A DNA stretch of 64,000 nucleotides from JAOUEA01 sp963821935 (lineage in GTDB: Bacteria > Actinomycetota > UBA4738 > HRBIN12), in contig CAWGFM010000002.1 of the NCBI GenBank assembly GCA_963821935.1, positions 248,001 to 312,000 on the forward strand, read 5' to 3'. Of the stretch, positions 15,120 through 26,246 are shown in pieces. The notes below the pieces were generated by a model. It saw only the letters and a program-made list of their open reading frames with translations, was not told the DNA's origin and made no database searches. Every line of letters begins with the position of its first letter. The first letter of the stretch is position 1. Made by a program: the position numbers and the translations under genes.

Positions 15120-16019
15120 ATGCGGAAGCTCGTGGTGGGTCTGGCGGTGCTGGCGCTGGTCGGTGCAGCGTGTGCGCCCGAAGAGGACACACCCAGCGAC
15201 GCCGGAACCACAGGTGCTGCGCCCGCCACGGCCAAGGAATGCGCGCAGTCGCCCGACGCCACCCTGGTCGAAGACGGCACGCTCACGATCGCCACCGGCA
15301 ACCCTGCGTACGGCCCGTGGTACGGCGGCGAGAGCACCGAGGGCTCGGAATGGGAATCGAGCGACTTCACCGGCGATCCGTACACCGGCGAAGGCTACGA
15401 GAGCGCGTTCGCTTACGAGCTCGCCGAGGAGATGGGATTCGACGACGACCAGGTCACGTGGCTGGGCATCCCGTTCGACAAGTCCTTCGCGCCCGGGCCG
15501 AAGGACTATGACTTCGCGATGCAGCAGGTCTCCTACTCGGGCAAGCGTGCGCAAGCGGTCGACTTCAGCGACGGATACTTCGACGTCAATCAGGCCCTCA
15601 TCGCCAACGAGGGTTCCCCCGCCATCGGGGCGACGACCCTGGCGGACCTGAAGGACCTCAAGCTCGGCGCGCCCATCGGCACCACGAGCCTGCAGGCGAT
15701 CGAAGAGTTCGTGCAGCCGACGCAGGAGCCGGGTGTGTACAACGACCTGGACCTGGCGCTCAAGGACCTCAAGAACGGTCAGCTCGACGGCGTGGTCGTC
15801 GACTACCCCACGGCGTTCTACGGATTCGCCGACGTGGTCGTGGGACAGTTCCCCGCGGTCGGTGGTGAGCAGGAATACTTCGGGCTCACCTTCGAGAAGG
15901 GCAACGACCTCGTCGACTGTGTCAACCTTGCTATCAAGGAACTGGAAGACGACGGCACCTTGAAGGATCTGCAGGAGAAGTATCTGTCGACCGACGTCGA
16001 CGTGCCGGTCTTCTCCTGA
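15120..16019 (+). CDS. Amino-acid ABC transporter substrate-binding lipoprotein (second system)
   Basis: A 299-residue SBP_bac_3-like protein. Lipobox LVGAAC places the lipid on Cys18. The mature part has a long insertion between the first strand and the ligand helix (residues 65-85) compared with the family norm, then YESAFAYELAEEMGF. ATG 15120 is chosen over an upstream in-frame start because it gives a clean signal peptide and has GAGGGGG upstream. TAGTCT (15080-15085) may be its -10 box. It begins a second complete SBP-permease-ATPase operon. Confidence 0.87.
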   Translation: MRKLVVGLAVLALVGAACAPEEDTPSDAGTTGAAPATAKECAQSPDATLVEDGTLTIATGNPAYGPWYGGESTEGSEWESSDFTGDPYTGEGYESAFAYELAEEMGFDDDQVTWLGIPFDKSFAPGPKDYDFAMQQVSYSGKRAQAVDFSDGYFDVNQALIANEGSPAIGATTLADLKDLKLGAPIGTTSLQAIEEFVQPTQEPGVYNDLDLALKDLKNGQLDGVVVDYPTAFYGFADVVVGQFPAVGGEQEYFGLTFEKGNDLVDCVNLAIKELEDDGTLKDLQEKYLSTDVDVPVFS

Positions 16020-16053
16020 TCGTCGTTCCAGGCTAGGGAAGCGCGGGTCGCCG

Positions 16054-16950
16054 GTGTCGTACTCCGGCCCGCCGCAAACCCCGATGATCACACCCGACCC
16101 CGACCCTCTGTCGGGGAGCCGCCGCTCCAAGATCCTCGGCGGAGGGGGCGAGGCCCGCAACGCCTGGGTCGCGGTGCTCAGCACCGTGGTGTTCTTCGGA
16201 GTCCTGGCGATCGTGATCGTGAACTCGCCGGGCTGGTCGTCGCAAGCAGGTGTGCAGGCTCAGTTCTTCAACGGCCAGATCTTCCGGGAGTCCCTGCCCA
16301 CCATCCTCGACGGCTTCTGGCTCAACGTCCGGATCTTCCTGGTCGCCGAGGTGCTGGTGCTGATGTTCGCGCTCATCCTGGCTGTGATGCGCAGCCTGCC
16401 CGGCCCCGCGTTCGCCCCGATCCGACTCCTCGCCGTCTCGTATTCGATCCTGTTCCGCGGAGTCCCGACGATCCTGGTGATCTTCATCCTCGGGTTCGGG
16501 ATGCCGGCGCTCGAGCTCCAGGGAGTGCCGAACAGCGACGTGTTCTGGGCGATCGTCGCGCTCACCCTCGTCTACTCGGCCTACGTGGCGGAGGTCTACA
16601 AGGCGGGGATCGAGTCGGTGCACCCGAGTCAGACGGCGGCCGCTCGATCGCTCGGCCTGAAGCGGAGCCAGGCGATGCGGTTCGTCGTGCTGCCCCAGGC
16701 GATCCGGCGGGTCCTGCCACCGCTGCTGAATGACTTCATCGGCCTCCAGAAGGACTCTGCCCTCATCGGAGCGCTGGGCGTCACGGAGGGCCTGCGTCAG
16801 GCGCAGATCTCAGCGGCCGCCGAGTTCAACTTCACGCCGTACGTCTCCCTGGCCCTGGTCTTCGTCACCTTCACGATCCCGCAGGTCCTGTTCGTGGACT
16901 GGTTGATCAAGCGCGACCAACGGCGGCGCCAGTCCGGGGGAGTGGCGTGA
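16054..16950 (+). CDS. Amino-acid ABC transporter permease (second system)
   Basis: A 298-residue membrane protein of the HisM family. After a 30-residue cytoplasmic leader come a first helix (AWVAVLSTVVFFGVLAIVIV) and the core with YSILFRGVPTILVIFILGFG. The EAA-like loop is AARSLGLKRSQAMRFVVLPQ, followed by LPPLLNDFIGLQKDSALIG. GTG 16054 is used; ATG 16084 is an alternative. The stop overlaps the ATPase start (GTGA). Confidence 0.9.
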   Translation: MSYSGPPQTPMITPDPDPLSGSRRSKILGGGGEARNAWVAVLSTVVFFGVLAIVIVNSPGWSSQAGVQAQFFNGQIFRESLPTILDGFWLNVRIFLVAEVLVLMFALILAVMRSLPGPAFAPIRLLAVSYSILFRGVPTILVIFILGFGMPALELQGVPNSDVFWAIVALTLVYSAYVAEVYKAGIESVHPSQTAAARSLGLKRSQAMRFVVLPQAIRRVLPPLLNDFIGLQKDSALIGALGVTEGLRQAQISAAAEFNFTPYVSLALVFVTFTIPQVLFVDWLIKRDQRRRQSGGVA

Positions 16951-17693
16951 CCGAGTCGCTGCGTGTCGAAGGACTTCACAAGTCGTTCGGCGATCTCGAA
17001 GTGTTGCGCGGCATCGACCTCACCGTCGACACGCACGAGGTCGTGGCCCTGATCGGCGCGTCCGGTTCGGGGAAGTCGACGCTACTGCGCTGCGTGAACC
17101 TGCTGGAACCGATCGATGCCGGCACGATCGCGATCGATGGTATCGACGTGACGGCGCCGGGCGTCGACCGTGATGCGATCCGGCGGCGGGTGGGCATCGT
17201 GTTCCAGTCGTTCAACCTGTTCCCGCACATGACGGTGGTGCGCAACATCACGCTGGCGCCCACCAGGGTGTTGGGCCTCGGCGCCGCGGAGGCCCACGAG
17301 CGTGCCCACGCCCTGCTGGCCCGTTTCGATCTCGATGAGAAGGCGGGGGAGTACCCCGACCGCCTCTCCGGAGGACAGCAACAGCGGGTGGCCATCGTGC
17401 GGGCATTGGCGATGCAGCCCGAGATCATGCTGTTCGACGAAGTGACGAGCGCGCTCGACCCCGTGCTCGTGGCCGAGGTGCTCGACGTGATCCGCGAACT
17501 CGCGGGCGGCGGCATGACCATGGTGATCGCGACCCACGAGATGGGGTTCGCTCGCGATGTCGCCGGTCAGGTCTGCTTCCTGCACGAGGGCTCGATCCTG
17601 GAACGCGGCACGCCCGAGACGATCTTCTCGCGGCCGGAACGTGTCGAGACGCAGCGGTTCCTCGATCGGATCATCGCTGCGGGCCGGATGTGA
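16947..17693 (+). CDS. Amino-acid ABC transporter ATP-binding protein (second system)
   Basis: A 248-residue GlnQ-type ATPase. Walker A is GASGSGKST, the signature is LSGGQQQR, Walker B is IMLFDEVTSALDP (Val replacing the usual Pro after Glu) and the switch is ATHEMGFARD. It is translationally coupled to the permease. Its last 23 bases overlap the 3' end of the convergent cyclase gene, an unusually deep tail-to-tail overlap. Confidence 0.92.
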   Translation: MTESLRVEGLHKSFGDLEVLRGIDLTVDTHEVVALIGASGSGKSTLLRCVNLLEPIDAGTIAIDGIDVTAPGVDRDAIRRRVGIVFQSFNLFPHMTVVRNITLAPTRVLGLGAAEAHERAHALLARFDLDEKAGEYPDRLSGGQQQRVAIVRALAMQPEIMLFDEVTSALDPVLVAEVLDVIRELAGGGMTMVIATHEMGFARDVAGQVCFLHEGSILERGTPETIFSRPERVETQRFLDRIIAAGRM

Positions 17694-20600
17694 CCTCGCC
17701 GCTCAGGCGATCCAGCTCCTCTCGCCAGGGCCTGGCTCCCAAGGCCTCGAAGGTGCTGCGGGCATCGGAGAACCAGCGCTGCGTTTCGTCTTCCCTGCCC
17801 AGCGCCCGAGCACAACGGCCTGCCCCGAACGAACACTGCGCGGTCTCCACCGGGAACCCGAATCGGTCCCATCGCCGCACCGCGTCCTGGAACCGCTCGT
17901 ACGCCCCGGCAGCGTCGCCCCGCCCCTCGGCGAGTTCGGCCCGGGCCGTCTGCAGCGACAGGGCCAACCGCTCGGAGCTCGCGGCCCCATCCAGGTCCGA
18001 ACCCGAGACACCCAGGTCGGGCGCCTCGACCCCGGCCGCCGATACGAGACGAGCGACCGTCGGCAGCGCGATGATCCGGTAGATGGGCTGAGACGAGGTT
18101 TCGATCAGGAACCGGTCGACCAGTGACAGCGCGCCATCTTGATCGCCTCGCGCCCAGGCCACCTCCGCTGCCAGGACGTGCGCGGGCGCGCGGTACTCGG
18201 GCGTTCCGAGCTGGTCGGCACGGGTCAGCGCCTGCTCGGATGCGGAGGCCGCGCCTGCATCGTCGCCGCGGCGCAACGCCACCCACCCCTGCAGCGTGGT
18301 GGCGACCGTGCCGGGCTGTGACCGACCACCATGATCGGCGTCCCATGCGCGAACCGTGGCGGCCATCGACAGCACCCGGTCCCATGCCCCGACGTCGAAA
18401 AGCGGCTCGAGCATGCCGCTGCGGGCCCAGGCGGACGATGTGGCCAGGCCCCGTTCCTCGCAGAAGGCCAGCATCTCCTCCCAGGCCTCGAGCGAGGCCC
18501 ACGCCCCCCGGTGGAACCACAACTCGTACGCATGGTTGTTGTAGGCGATCGCCGTCTCCTCGCCCAACCCCCGGTCCCGCCCGATCCGTAGCGCTTCGCG
18601 CAGATCCTCCAGCCCGCCGAGATCGCCTAGCTTGCTCCGACTGGCTCCGCGATACTGCAGGGCCAGCACCCGCTGGGCTGGAAGATCGAGCGACTCCGAC
18701 AACGCCATGGCCTCGTTCGCCCATCGGATGCATCCCTCATGGTCACCCATCACCCAGAGATGTCCCGCCACCCTGGTCGCCGCGTGCGCGAACTCGGGAC
18801 CTCGGGGCAGCGTCTCGAGCTGTTCCAACGCTTCATGCAGCAAGGGCATGACGGGTTCGAGCTGCCCCCGTTCGAACAAACTGCGGGCCAGCAGGACGCG
18901 GGCATCGGCGGCGCCCGCGGTGTCGCCGACCGACTCGAACGCCACGACCGCTTCACGCAGATCGGTCTCCGCCTCCTGGAAGGCGCCCACGACCTGCGCG
19001 GCGACCCCCGCGCCTCGTAAGGCTGTGGGACGCCGGGGGTGGTCCGGCGGCATCGAACGCAGAGCACGTGCGTAGGAGATGTGCGCCCTCGGCGCATCGA
19101 GCCGCGCCGCACGCGCTCCGGCTGCGAGCAAGTGGTCGATCGCCGGTTCCTGGACGCCGGCGGCCACATCGTTCGCGCCGGCAGCGGTCGCCAGCTCCCA
19201 CGACTCCGCGTAGTGGAAGGCCAGTCGCTCGTCGCGATCGGCGGCACCCGGTGACAGCGTGCGGTCGAGCCACGAACCCACGGCCGCATGCTTCCGGGCT
19301 CGATCGGCGCGCGGGATCTGTCCGTACGCCACCTCACGCACCAAGACGTGGCGGAACGAGAACTCCCCCTGATCCTGCACGGAGCTGGCGCGGGCCTGCC
19401 GCAGCAGCTGACGGTCGACCAGGGCTTCGAGCTGGAGGGACACCTGAGACGTCGGGCGGCCGCCAGCCTCGGCCACCGCGCCGGCCCATACGGTGGAGCC
19501 CACCACGGCGGCGTCCTGGACCGTCGCGCGCAGATCGGCGGGCAGTGCGTCGAGCCTCGACGCAAGCAGCGCATGGATGGTCGGAGGGACCGCCATCGAC
19601 TCCGGCATGGCCCGGCTCATCAGACCGCCGGCCGGGCCGACGTCCTCGATCCGCTCTCGCATCATCCGGATGAACTCCTCCGCGTAGAGGGGATTACCCG
19701 CGGCCCGAACGATCACGGCATCCCGCGTATCCACCGCCAGCGGTTGGGATCCCAAGAGCGCGCGTACGAGCCGGGTGGTCTCATCACGCGTCAGCGGATT
19801 GAGCCGAAGCACCGAGGCGGAGGGACCGATACCCCACCCCGGGTAGCGTTCCAGCAACTGGGGCCGTGCGGCCACGACCACCAGCAGCGGCACCGGGCGG
19901 TCTCGTTCCAAGAGCCGTTCGAGGAAACCCAGCAGCGGATCCACCGCGTCATGCATGTCCTCGAGGACCAGGACGGTGGGGGCCTCGGCAGCCATCGCTT
20001 CCAGGAAGCCCGCCCACGCCGAGAAGGCCTCGTCGAGGGAGACCTCGCCGAGATCATCGGTTCCCACCAGGAGCGCCGCCAGATGCGACTGGGTCCGTGC
20101 GCGTTCCGCCGGATCCACGATGACCCGAGCAAGAACCAGATCGAGCTTGGAGAGCGCGACCTCCGGCTCGTCGGAGTCGAGCACACCGGCTTCCGCCTTC
20201 ACGATGTCGGCGAGCGGGCCGAAGGTCGCCACCTGCCCGTACGCCGACGGCCGCCCCACGCGCCATCGGATCAGATCGGGGAGGGCCTCGGTGTAGCGGG
20301 ACAGCTCCGCGATCAGCCTGCTCTTGCCCAGTCCCGCTTCCCCGATGATCGACACCATCTGCAGGAGCCCGTCGGTCCGGGTCCCTTCGAAGGAGCGACG
20401 GAGGTCATCAAGCTCGCCCTCGCGCCCGGTGAACGGCGCGCCGAGCGGATCGGGAGGCTCCACGCCGACGCGGGCCAGCGGCTCGATCGGCCGCCAGATG
20501 CGCACCGGGTCGGCTTTGCCCTTCACCGTGATCGACGCCATCTCCTGCCAGCGGAATTGCGACCGCGTGCCGAGGAACGTGCTCTCCGCGACGACGATCG

Positions 20601-21120
20601 AGTCGGGCATCGCGGTGGTCTGCAGCCGCGAGGCGACGTTCACGACGTCGCCGGTCACGCGCTCGCCCACACGAGGACCATCCCCGACCGACACCACGGC
20701 CTCGCCGGTGGCGATGCCGATCCGCACGCCGAGTTCGCGAGCTGGGTCGGCCGGGTCCTGCTCGCGCACGTGTTGCAGGATGCTCAGACCGGCCCGGAGC
20801 GCCCGCTCGGCGTCGTCCTCGTGGGTCGTGGGCGCGCCGAAGACCCCGAACACCACGTCGCCGGCGAACTTGTCCACCGTGCCGCCGAAGCTCTCGATCT
20901 CACGCCGGAGCTGCTCGTGGAACGAGCGCAGCGCGGCGCCGATGTCCTCGGGGTCGGCGTGCTCGAACCTGGCGGCGAACCCGGCGATGTCGGCGAACAG
21001 CACGGTGACGAGCCGCCGTTCCTGCCCGACCGTGGGTCTGGCGTCGAGCGGGGTACCGCACGCCATGCAGAACCGTGACCGCTCCGGGTTCTCCGTGCCG
21101 CAGTTGGGGCAGGTGCGCAC
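17671..21120 (-). CDS. Zinc-ribbon / class III nucleotide cyclase / AAA ATPase / TPR regulator
   Basis: A 1149-residue multidomain signalling protein. A zinc ribbon (Cys4, Cys7, Cys18, Cys21) leads into a class III cyclase domain at residues 34-210 with metal-binding Asp44 (FADIAGF) and Asp88 (FAGDVVF), and Asn161/Arg165 (VNVASR). A STAND-like AAA domain follows with Walker A GEAGLGKSR (about 260-268) and Walker B VLVLEDMHD. The C-terminal 500 residues are helical TPR-type repeats. It may couple protein or ligand sensing to cAMP synthesis. The GTG start follows TAGACT (21132-21127) by six bases. No DNA-binding domain is visible. Confidence 0.9.
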   Translation of the reverse strand: MRTCPNCGTENPERSRFCMACGTPLDARPTVGQERRLVTVLFADIAGFAARFEHADPEDIGAALRSFHEQLRREIESFGGTVDKFAGDVVFGVFGAPTTHEDDAERALRAGLSILQHVREQDPADPARELGVRIGIATGEAVVSVGDGPRVGERVTGDVVNVASRLQTTAMPDSIVVAESTFLGTRSQFRWQEMASITVKGKADPVRIWRPIEPLARVGVEPPDPLGAPFTGREGELDDLRRSFEGTRTDGLLQMVSIIGEAGLGKSRLIAELSRYTEALPDLIRWRVGRPSAYGQVATFGPLADIVKAEAGVLDSDEPEVALSKLDLVLARVIVDPAERARTQSHLAALLVGTDDLGEVSLDEAFSAWAGFLEAMAAEAPTVLVLEDMHDAVDPLLGFLERLLERDRPVPLLVVVAARPQLLERYPGWGIGPSASVLRLNPLTRDETTRLVRALLGSQPLAVDTRDAVIVRAAGNPLYAEEFIRMMRERIEDVGPAGGLMSRAMPESMAVPPTIHALLASRLDALPADLRATVQDAAVVGSTVWAGAVAEAGGRPTSQVSLQLEALVDRQLLRQARASSVQDQGEFSFRHVLVREVAYGQIPRADRARKHAAVGSWLDRTLSPGAADRDERLAFHYAESWELATAAGANDVAAGVQEPAIDHLLAAGARAARLDAPRAHISYARALRSMPPDHPRRPTALRGAGVAAQVVGAFQEAETDLREAVVAFESVGDTAGAADARVLLARSLFERGQLEPVMPLLHEALEQLETLPRGPEFAHAATRVAGHLWVMGDHEGCIRWANEAMALSESLDLPAQRVLALQYRGASRSKLGDLGGLEDLREALRIGRDRGLGEETAIAYNNHAYELWFHRGAWASLEAWEEMLAFCEERGLATSSAWARSGMLEPLFDVGAWDRVLSMAATVRAWDADHGGRSQPGTVATTLQGWVALRRGDDAGAASASEQALTRADQLGTPEYRAPAHVLAAEVAWARGDQDGALSLVDRFLIETSSQPIYRIIALPTVARLVSAAGVEAPDLGVSGSDLDGAASSERLALSLQTARAELAEGRGDAAGAYERFQDAVRRWDRFGFPVETAQCSFGAGRCARALGREDETQRWFSDARSTFEALGARPWREELDRLSGEVTSGPQR

Positions 21121-21200
21121 ACCGGAAGTCTACGGTCGACGGATCGGGGGGTTGCGTCCCGCGAGCGGTCGTGTCCCCCTGCCGCCATAGACTGGTCGCG
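21121..21200. promoter_or_regulatory. Divergent leaderless promoters of the cyclase gene and uvrB
   Basis: An identical hexamer serves each direction: TAGACT at 21132-21127 on the - strand, six bases before the cyclase GTG, and TAGACT at 21188-21193 on the + strand, seven bases before the uvrB ATG. Neither gene has a ribosome-binding site. I see no clear -35 boxes and no SOS (LexA) box in the 80 bases. Confidence 0.55.
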
Positions 21201-23229
<2,029 letters not shown>

Positions 23230-23238
23230 CCTCGCCCC

Positions 23239-24285
23239 ATGCCATCGCTGGCGATCGCCGCACCCATGGCCTGGCTGGGGCCGGGGCGCATCGCTTCCGA
23301 CGTCGTCGTGATCTGTCGCGGCGACACGATCGAACGGGTCGAGACCGGCTGGACCGACCCCGGTTCGATCGCCGACGGCACGATCGACACCGTGGCGGTC
23401 GACGGGTTCCTCACGCCTGCGGGCGCTGACCGTCACGTGCACGTCGAACTGGGCGATCCGGTCGCCCTGGTGCGCCGGGGCATCACCGCGGTCCGCGACC
23501 TGGGCTGGCCCGCCGATCGCATCTTCCCGCTGGCGGAGATCTCCGAGGCACCAGGCTTCGACGGCCCCCTGATCCGGGCTGCGGGTCCCATGTTGACGGC
23601 GCCCGGTGGCTACCCGATGCACGCGGAGTGGGCGCCTGCGGGGACGGGGTCGGAGATCGACGACGCCGGCGCGGCCGCCTCGACGGTGGAAGAGCTCGCC
23701 GACCTGGGTGCCGCAGCGATCAAGGTCTCGCTCAACGCAGAGGCCGGGCCGGCGCTCGACGATGCGGTCCTGGCGGCCGTCTGCGACGCGGCACACACGC
23801 GCGAGCTCCAGGTGACAGCTCACGCCCAGGGGACCGGCGAGGTGGCCCGTGCGCTGGGTGCCGGCGTCGATGAACTGGCGCATACACCCTGGACCGAACG
23901 GCTCTCCGACGATCTCATCGAGATGGCCGCCGCCCGGATGCGATGGGTCTCTACCCTCGATATCCATGCCTTCGGTGGCGAGTCACCGGCGCTCACGACC
24001 GCCGTCGACAACCTGGCTCGGTTCCATCGAGCCGGCGGCACGGTGGCCTACGGCACCGACCTGGGCAACGGACCGATCCCGTCCGGCATCCACACCCGCG
24101 AGCTGCAGTTGATGCACGACGCCGGCATGGGCACCGAGGAGGTGCTCGACGCGTTGGTGCGAGCCCCGATCGAACCCGGGGCTCCCGCCGATCTCCTGGT
24201 GCTCGGCGACAGCCCGCTCGGCGACCCGACGGCCTTCGACGACATCCGAGTGGTGGTGAAGGCCGGCCGCATCGTCCCGCGCTAG
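23239..24285 (+). CDS. Amidohydrolase-family metal-dependent hydrolase (imidazolonepropionase-like)
   Basis: A 348-residue amidohydrolase. The first metal motif is the HxH in ADRHVHVE (His66, His68). Further elements are Lys in AAIKVSLN, His in QVTAHAQG, His in ELAHTPW and the catalytic Asp in VAYGTDLGNG. The C-terminal composite domain returns in IEPGAPADLLVLGDSPL. It probably hydrolyses a cyclic amide or ester; the substrate is unknown. TAGCCT (23227-23232) ends six bases before the ATG and includes the uvrB stop codon TAG. Its stop overlaps a convergent stop. Confidence 0.85.
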   Translation: MPSLAIAAPMAWLGPGRIASDVVVICRGDTIERVETGWTDPGSIADGTIDTVAVDGFLTPAGADRHVHVELGDPVALVRRGITAVRDLGWPADRIFPLAEISEAPGFDGPLIRAAGPMLTAPGGYPMHAEWAPAGTGSEIDDAGAAASTVEELADLGAAAIKVSLNAEAGPALDDAVLAAVCDAAHTRELQVTAHAQGTGEVARALGAGVDELAHTPWTERLSDDLIEMAAARMRWVSTLDIHAFGGESPALTTAVDNLARFHRAGGTVAYGTDLGNGPIPSGIHTRELQLMHDAGMGTEEVLDALVRAPIEPGAPADLLVLGDSPLGDPTAFDDIRVVVKAGRIVPR

Positions 24286-24689
24286 GCGGGTCCGTCGGGC
24301 CGACCCGCCTCCTGGGCGCGATCGATCGCGGCGACCAACCCGTCGACGTCGGCCACGGTCACCGTGAGACCGGGGTGGTGCACGAAGCCGAACGTCTCCC
24401 TGCCGGGAACCGGTTCATGGAACCTCATGCACACACCGCGTTCGGTGTTCGAGCCGAACGAGAGGCCCCGGTCCACCAAGGAGATATGGGGGCCGATCGC
24501 GCGGTGGGCCCGGTAGGGGCCGGACACCTCGGTGCCCTCGATGTTGGCGACGGGCGTTCGCAGCCGCCACGGCCCGAAGTGCGCCTCCAGCCATCCTCGA
24601 TCGAGCGAGACCCACGACCGGCTCGGTGTGATCGCCAGCAGCGACAAGAGGCGCCGGTATCTCGGGTCGAACGCGAAGGGGAACCTCAT
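24282..24689 (-). CDS. Conserved hypothetical protein
   Basis: A 135-residue soluble protein, unrecognised by me beyond resembling small actinobacterial proteins of mixed beta strand (WLEAHFGPWRLRTPVANIEG; GLTVTVADVDGLVAAIDRA). It begins MRFPFAFDPRYRRLL and has no signal peptide or membrane segment. It is last in a four-gene - strand group, 15 bases after the aminotransferase gene, and its stop overlaps the stop of the amidohydrolase gene on the other strand. Confidence 0.65.
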   Translation of the reverse strand: MRFPFAFDPRYRRLLSLLAITPSRSWVSLDRGWLEAHFGPWRLRTPVANIEGTEVSGPYRAHRAIGPHISLVDRGLSFGSNTERGVCMRFHEPVPGRETFGFVHHPGLTVTVADVDGLVAAIDRAQEAGRPDGPA

Positions 24690-24704
24690 CGTCGCCGGGC
24701 TCGC

Positions 24705-25898
24705 TCACCGGTGTCGTCCCGCGTGTTCGCCGACACCCATCGACGTGAGCTGCTCGAAGCAGCGATCGATGTCCTCTTCGGTGTTGAAGAAGTGTGGGCT
24801 GATCCGAAGGCCGTTCCCGCGGAAGTCGGTACAGACGTCGCGGGCCAAGAGGTCGTGGCAGATCTCGCCGGCGCGCTCGCCGACGCCCACGTTGACGACG
24901 CCGCCTCGGACGTCACGGTCGCGTGGCGTGCGGACGTCCAACCCGGCCTCGTCGGCCCGGGCGACGACGTGGTCGGTCAGCTCTCCCAGGCGTGCCCGGA
25001 TCCGTTCCACCCCGACCTCGTTGATGATGTCGATGCCACCCTGAGCCAGGAAGAACACCGGCGCGGGCGGGGTGCCGTGCTCGAGACGCCGCGCGGTGGG
25101 ATGACGATCCAGGTGCTGGGTGTCGAACGAGAACGGCTCTCGCGTCGCGAACCATCCGGTCACCGTGGGCTCGAGCGACCCGATCAGGTCGCGGCGAGCG
25201 TAGAGCCACACCATGCCAGGCCCTCCCAGCATCCACTTCAGCGATCCGGCCGTGTACAGATCGCACCCCAGGTCGTGCAGGTCCAGCGGGACGATGCCCA
25301 GGCCGTGGTAGTCATCCACGAACGACAGCGCTCCTCGTTCGCGTGCCATCCCGCAGATCGCCTTCGCGTCGACCAGCGCGCTCGAGCGGTACAGCACCCG
25401 GTTCACCATGACCAGGGCGGTGCGCTCGTCGATCGCCTCGTCGAAGGTCTCCACGGGGATCGTGAGTCCGTCGGCGCTGGAGAGCCAGACGACCTCGGCT
25501 CCGGTCTTGGCGGCCCACGCCAGCCACACGTGTCCGTCGGTGGGGAAGTCGAGCTCCGACAGGATCACCCGGTTCCGGCCGTTGGATGGATCGAGGCACG
25601 ATGCGATCGTGGCCAGGGCGATCGAGATGTTGGTGGTGAGCGCAACCTCGTCGGTGTCACACCCCGCCAGCGTCGCGAACGATCGCTTGAGGGTGGCCAT
25701 GCGGGGGAAGATGTCCTCCAGCCAGACATGATCGGGCGCGCCCTTGGTCGCCCAGGCGTCCATGTACTGGGCCAGGTAACGCTGGGACCGCTCCGAGACA
25801 GGCCCGAGCGACGCGCTGATCAGGTAGGTCTTGCGCGCCAGCACGGGGAACTCGTCACGGTAGTCCAGCAGGTCGCGCGGGACGATGCCGTCGCCCAC
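24705..25898 (-). CDS. PLP-dependent aminotransferase class V (kynureninase/cysteine desulfurase fold)
   Basis: A 397-residue fold-type I PLP enzyme. The cofactor lysine lies in TAGSLKWMLGGPG, the PLP-contact Asp-His pair in FVDDYHGLG, and the anchoring TTNISIALA early in the protein. The C-terminal RISPHFFNTEEDIDRC is typical of class V enzymes of the kynureninase/isopenicillin N epimerase-like branch. No neighbouring tryptophan-degradation genes support a kynureninase role. The GTG start is two bases after the stop of the preceding small gene, implying coupling. Confidence 0.83.
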   Translation of the reverse strand: MGDGIVPRDLLDYRDEFPVLARKTYLISASLGPVSERSQRYLAQYMDAWATKGAPDHVWLEDIFPRMATLKRSFATLAGCDTDEVALTTNISIALATIASCLDPSNGRNRVILSELDFPTDGHVWLAWAAKTGAEVVWLSSADGLTIPVETFDEAIDERTALVMVNRVLYRSSALVDAKAICGMARERGALSFVDDYHGLGIVPLDLHDLGCDLYTAGSLKWMLGGPGMVWLYARRDLIGSLEPTVTGWFATREPFSFDTQHLDRHPTARRLEHGTPPAPVFFLAQGGIDIINEVGVERIRARLGELTDHVVARADEAGLDVRTPRDRDVRGGVVNVGVGERAGEICHDLLARDVCTDFRGNGLRISPHFFNTEEDIDRCFEQLTSMGVGEHAGRHR

Positions 25899-25900
25899 CG

Positions 25901-26242
25901 CTAGATGTCGGAGTCCGGGGTGCCGTCGAACTCGGCTTCGATCCTGGCGGCCTTGTCGGCGGACTCGGGATGCTTCATCAGGTAGTCGATGTACATCGGT
26001 CGCAACGCCTCGCCCAGGTCGCCCCGCCCCGAGTCGTAGAGCAGGTCGTTGAGCATGGCCGTGGGCCGCATGATGTCGATCTTGCTGCGCTGGTCGTCGT
26101 CGGCGATCTCCTCGGCGACCGGGAGGGCCTTGATGAGGTCCCAGACGAAGGCGACGCCGTCGATCCGGCGCTTCGCGACATCCAGCGCCAGATCGTGCAA
26201 CTGCTGCGTGGGCATGGCATCGAGCTCTTCCCGGGTGGTCAT
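25901..26242 (-). CDS. Conserved hypothetical protein in peptidase-aminotransferase operon
   Basis: A 113-residue acidic, mainly helical protein (IDGVAFVWDLIKALPVAEEIADD; ALRPMYIDYLMKHPESADKAARIEAEFDG). I do not recognise a family. It sits four bases after the S9 peptidase stop and two bases before the aminotransferase start, so it is co-transcribed with them. There is no signal peptide or metal motif. Its conserved position may help assign a role. Confidence 0.65.
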   Translation of the reverse strand: MTTREELDAMPTQQLHDLALDVAKRRIDGVAFVWDLIKALPVAEEIADDDQRSKIDIMRPTAMLNDLLYDSGRGDLGEALRPMYIDYLMKHPESADKAARIEAEFDGTPDSDI

Positions 26243-26246
26243 GTGC

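Noticed and set aside
19288..21078. A 596-codon open frame antisense to the large cyclase gene
   Set aside because: The - strand protein has zinc ribbon, cyclase and ATPase motifs in order; the antisense frame has none.
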